Assembly: GCA_003219335.1 (NCBI GenBank)
Contig: QHOF01000107.1
Location: 1 to 6,205, forward strand
DNA: 6,205 nucleotides
Direction of reading: 5' to 3'
DNA from: Verrucomicrobiota bacterium
GTDB taxonomy: Bacteria; Verrucomicrobiota; Verrucomicrobiia; Chthoniobacterales; UBA10450
How positions within the stretch are numbered: position 1 is the first letter of the stretch; each line of letters opens with the position of its first letter. The notes beneath the pieces were generated by a model. The model searched no databases, had not been told where the DNA came from, and worked only from the letters and a program-made list of their open reading frames with translations. A program made the translations under genes and the position numbers. Below, in pieces: positions 5,659-6,205 of the stretch.

Positions 5659-6205
5659 TCCGCGAGAAAAATTGGTTTCTCGTCACGCTCGCTCCGCAAT
5701 CGCTGGAAAACATCTTTTCGGAAATGGCCGTCCGAATCGATTGCGGTCTCCGGCTGATAGACTGCATTCACATTGCGCACTTCGCGCTGCCATTTTTCGT
5801 AAGCGCGCGTCGCCGCTTCGCCCAGCGCACGATCAGGCGCGGTGTAGGTGAATGGATAGTCAGAGAACCCGGGCAGGGTTTGAAGCGATTTCCACGCATC
5901 AAAACGCACCGCAGCGTAGGAATCGGTCAAGGTGTAGATCAGGTAAGGATACAGCCAGCCGCGTCCGGCGGTTTTTTGCGCGCTCTCCCAGCCCATGCCC
6001 CAGGCAATCAGAGCGCGCTGACCGGCATCACCTTTCAAAATCCACTGCACGGCAGCCGCAATGTTGCGATCGTCTTCGGAAAGTTCGGGCACGGGTTGGT
6101 TATACCATGCGTGCAGATTCTGCGCAGCCCACGCGAGCGTTTGATCGAGATGGCAAAGATTGCACGCATTCGGCCGCCCGTAGGCGATGCTTTCCTGCAC
6201 GCTTG
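5655..6205 (-). CDS. c-type cytochrome (probably multiheme), C-terminal part with helical tail, runs off the right edge
   Basis: The last 182 residues are visible and no start lies inside the window. Near the left end of the visible protein is GRPNACNLCHLDQTLAWAAQ, holding a covalent heme-attachment motif CxxCH (C14, C17, H18 of the visible part; bases 6164-6150). The rest, rich in Trp, Tyr and Ala, looks alpha-helical. WILKGDAGQRALIAWGMGWE and the region around YLIYTLTDSYAAVRFDAWKS resemble HEAT-like helical pairs, and the tail reads HFRKDVFQRLRSERDEKPIF. In multiheme cytochromes a PNACxxCH motif followed by AW and HEAT-like helices is often the C-terminal end, so more heme motifs are expected upstream. 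The protein should be periplasmic or membrane-attached and involved in electron transfer. It is the upstream gene of the operon with the membrane protein (ATGA overlap). The partner reaction cannot be told from this fragment. Confidence 0.8.
   Translation of the reverse strand, partial: SVQESIAYGRPNACNLCHLDQTLAWAAQNLHAWYNQPVPELSEDDRNIAAAVQWILKGDAGQRALIAWGMGWESAQKTAGRGWLYPYLIYTLTDSYAAVRFDAWKSLQTLPGFSDYPFTYTAPDRALGEAATRAYEKWQREVRNVNAVYQPETAIDSDGHFRKDVFQRLRSERDEKPIFLAE

Noticed and set aside
5318..5851. Open frame of 177 codons on the plus strand across the membrane-protein and cytochrome genes
   Set aside because: It is antisense to two overlapping genes with credible features (membrane helices, CxxCH) and has no motif of its own.

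Overview
The window looks like chromosomal DNA of a Gram-negative bacterium of moderate to high G+C. The sigma-factor and S9-peptidase sequence style, the scarcity of strong Shine-Dalgarno sites and the cytochrome gene cluster make a Verrucomicrobiota-type soil bacterium (Chthoniobacterales-like) my best guess. That placement rests on remembered family resemblance, not on a search. The content is mostly ordinary chromosomal genes plus one small decaying toxin-antitoxin locus. I see no CRISPR array, tRNA, rRNA, insertion sequence or phage gene.

Layout. Positions 1-546 (minus) hold the N-terminal 182 codons of a primary-like (group 1/2) sigma-70 factor that lacks region 1.1 and runs off the left edge. 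Positions 547-846 are a divergent, AT-rich control region. It holds a perfect TATAAT box for the sigma gene flanked by inverted repeats, a separate 19-bp palindrome, and a long leader before the next gene. Positions 847-2382 (plus) encode an intact ComM/YifB-type Mg-chelatase-like AAA+ ATPase. Positions 2461-2718 (plus) encode an AbrB-fold antitoxin. It overlaps by one base a PIN-domain (VapC-type) toxin gene at 2718-3127 that is broken by two frameshifts, although all of its usual acidic active-site positions survive.

The right half is a minus-strand operon, read from right to left. First comes the C-terminal part of a c-type cytochrome (one CxxCH visible) with a helical tail (6205-5655). 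It overlaps by ATGA a four-helix membrane protein (5658-5212). After 12 bases follows a secreted S9-family serine peptidase of 663 residues (5199-3208).

Functionally there are three unrelated units: transcription control and DNA processing on the left (sigma factor, ComM), a toxin-antitoxin remnant in the middle, and an envelope cluster on the right whose cytochrome and peptidase should act outside the cytoplasmic membrane. The most notable points are the two-step frameshift of the toxin with its antitoxin still intact, and the repeat-rich promoter of the sigma gene.
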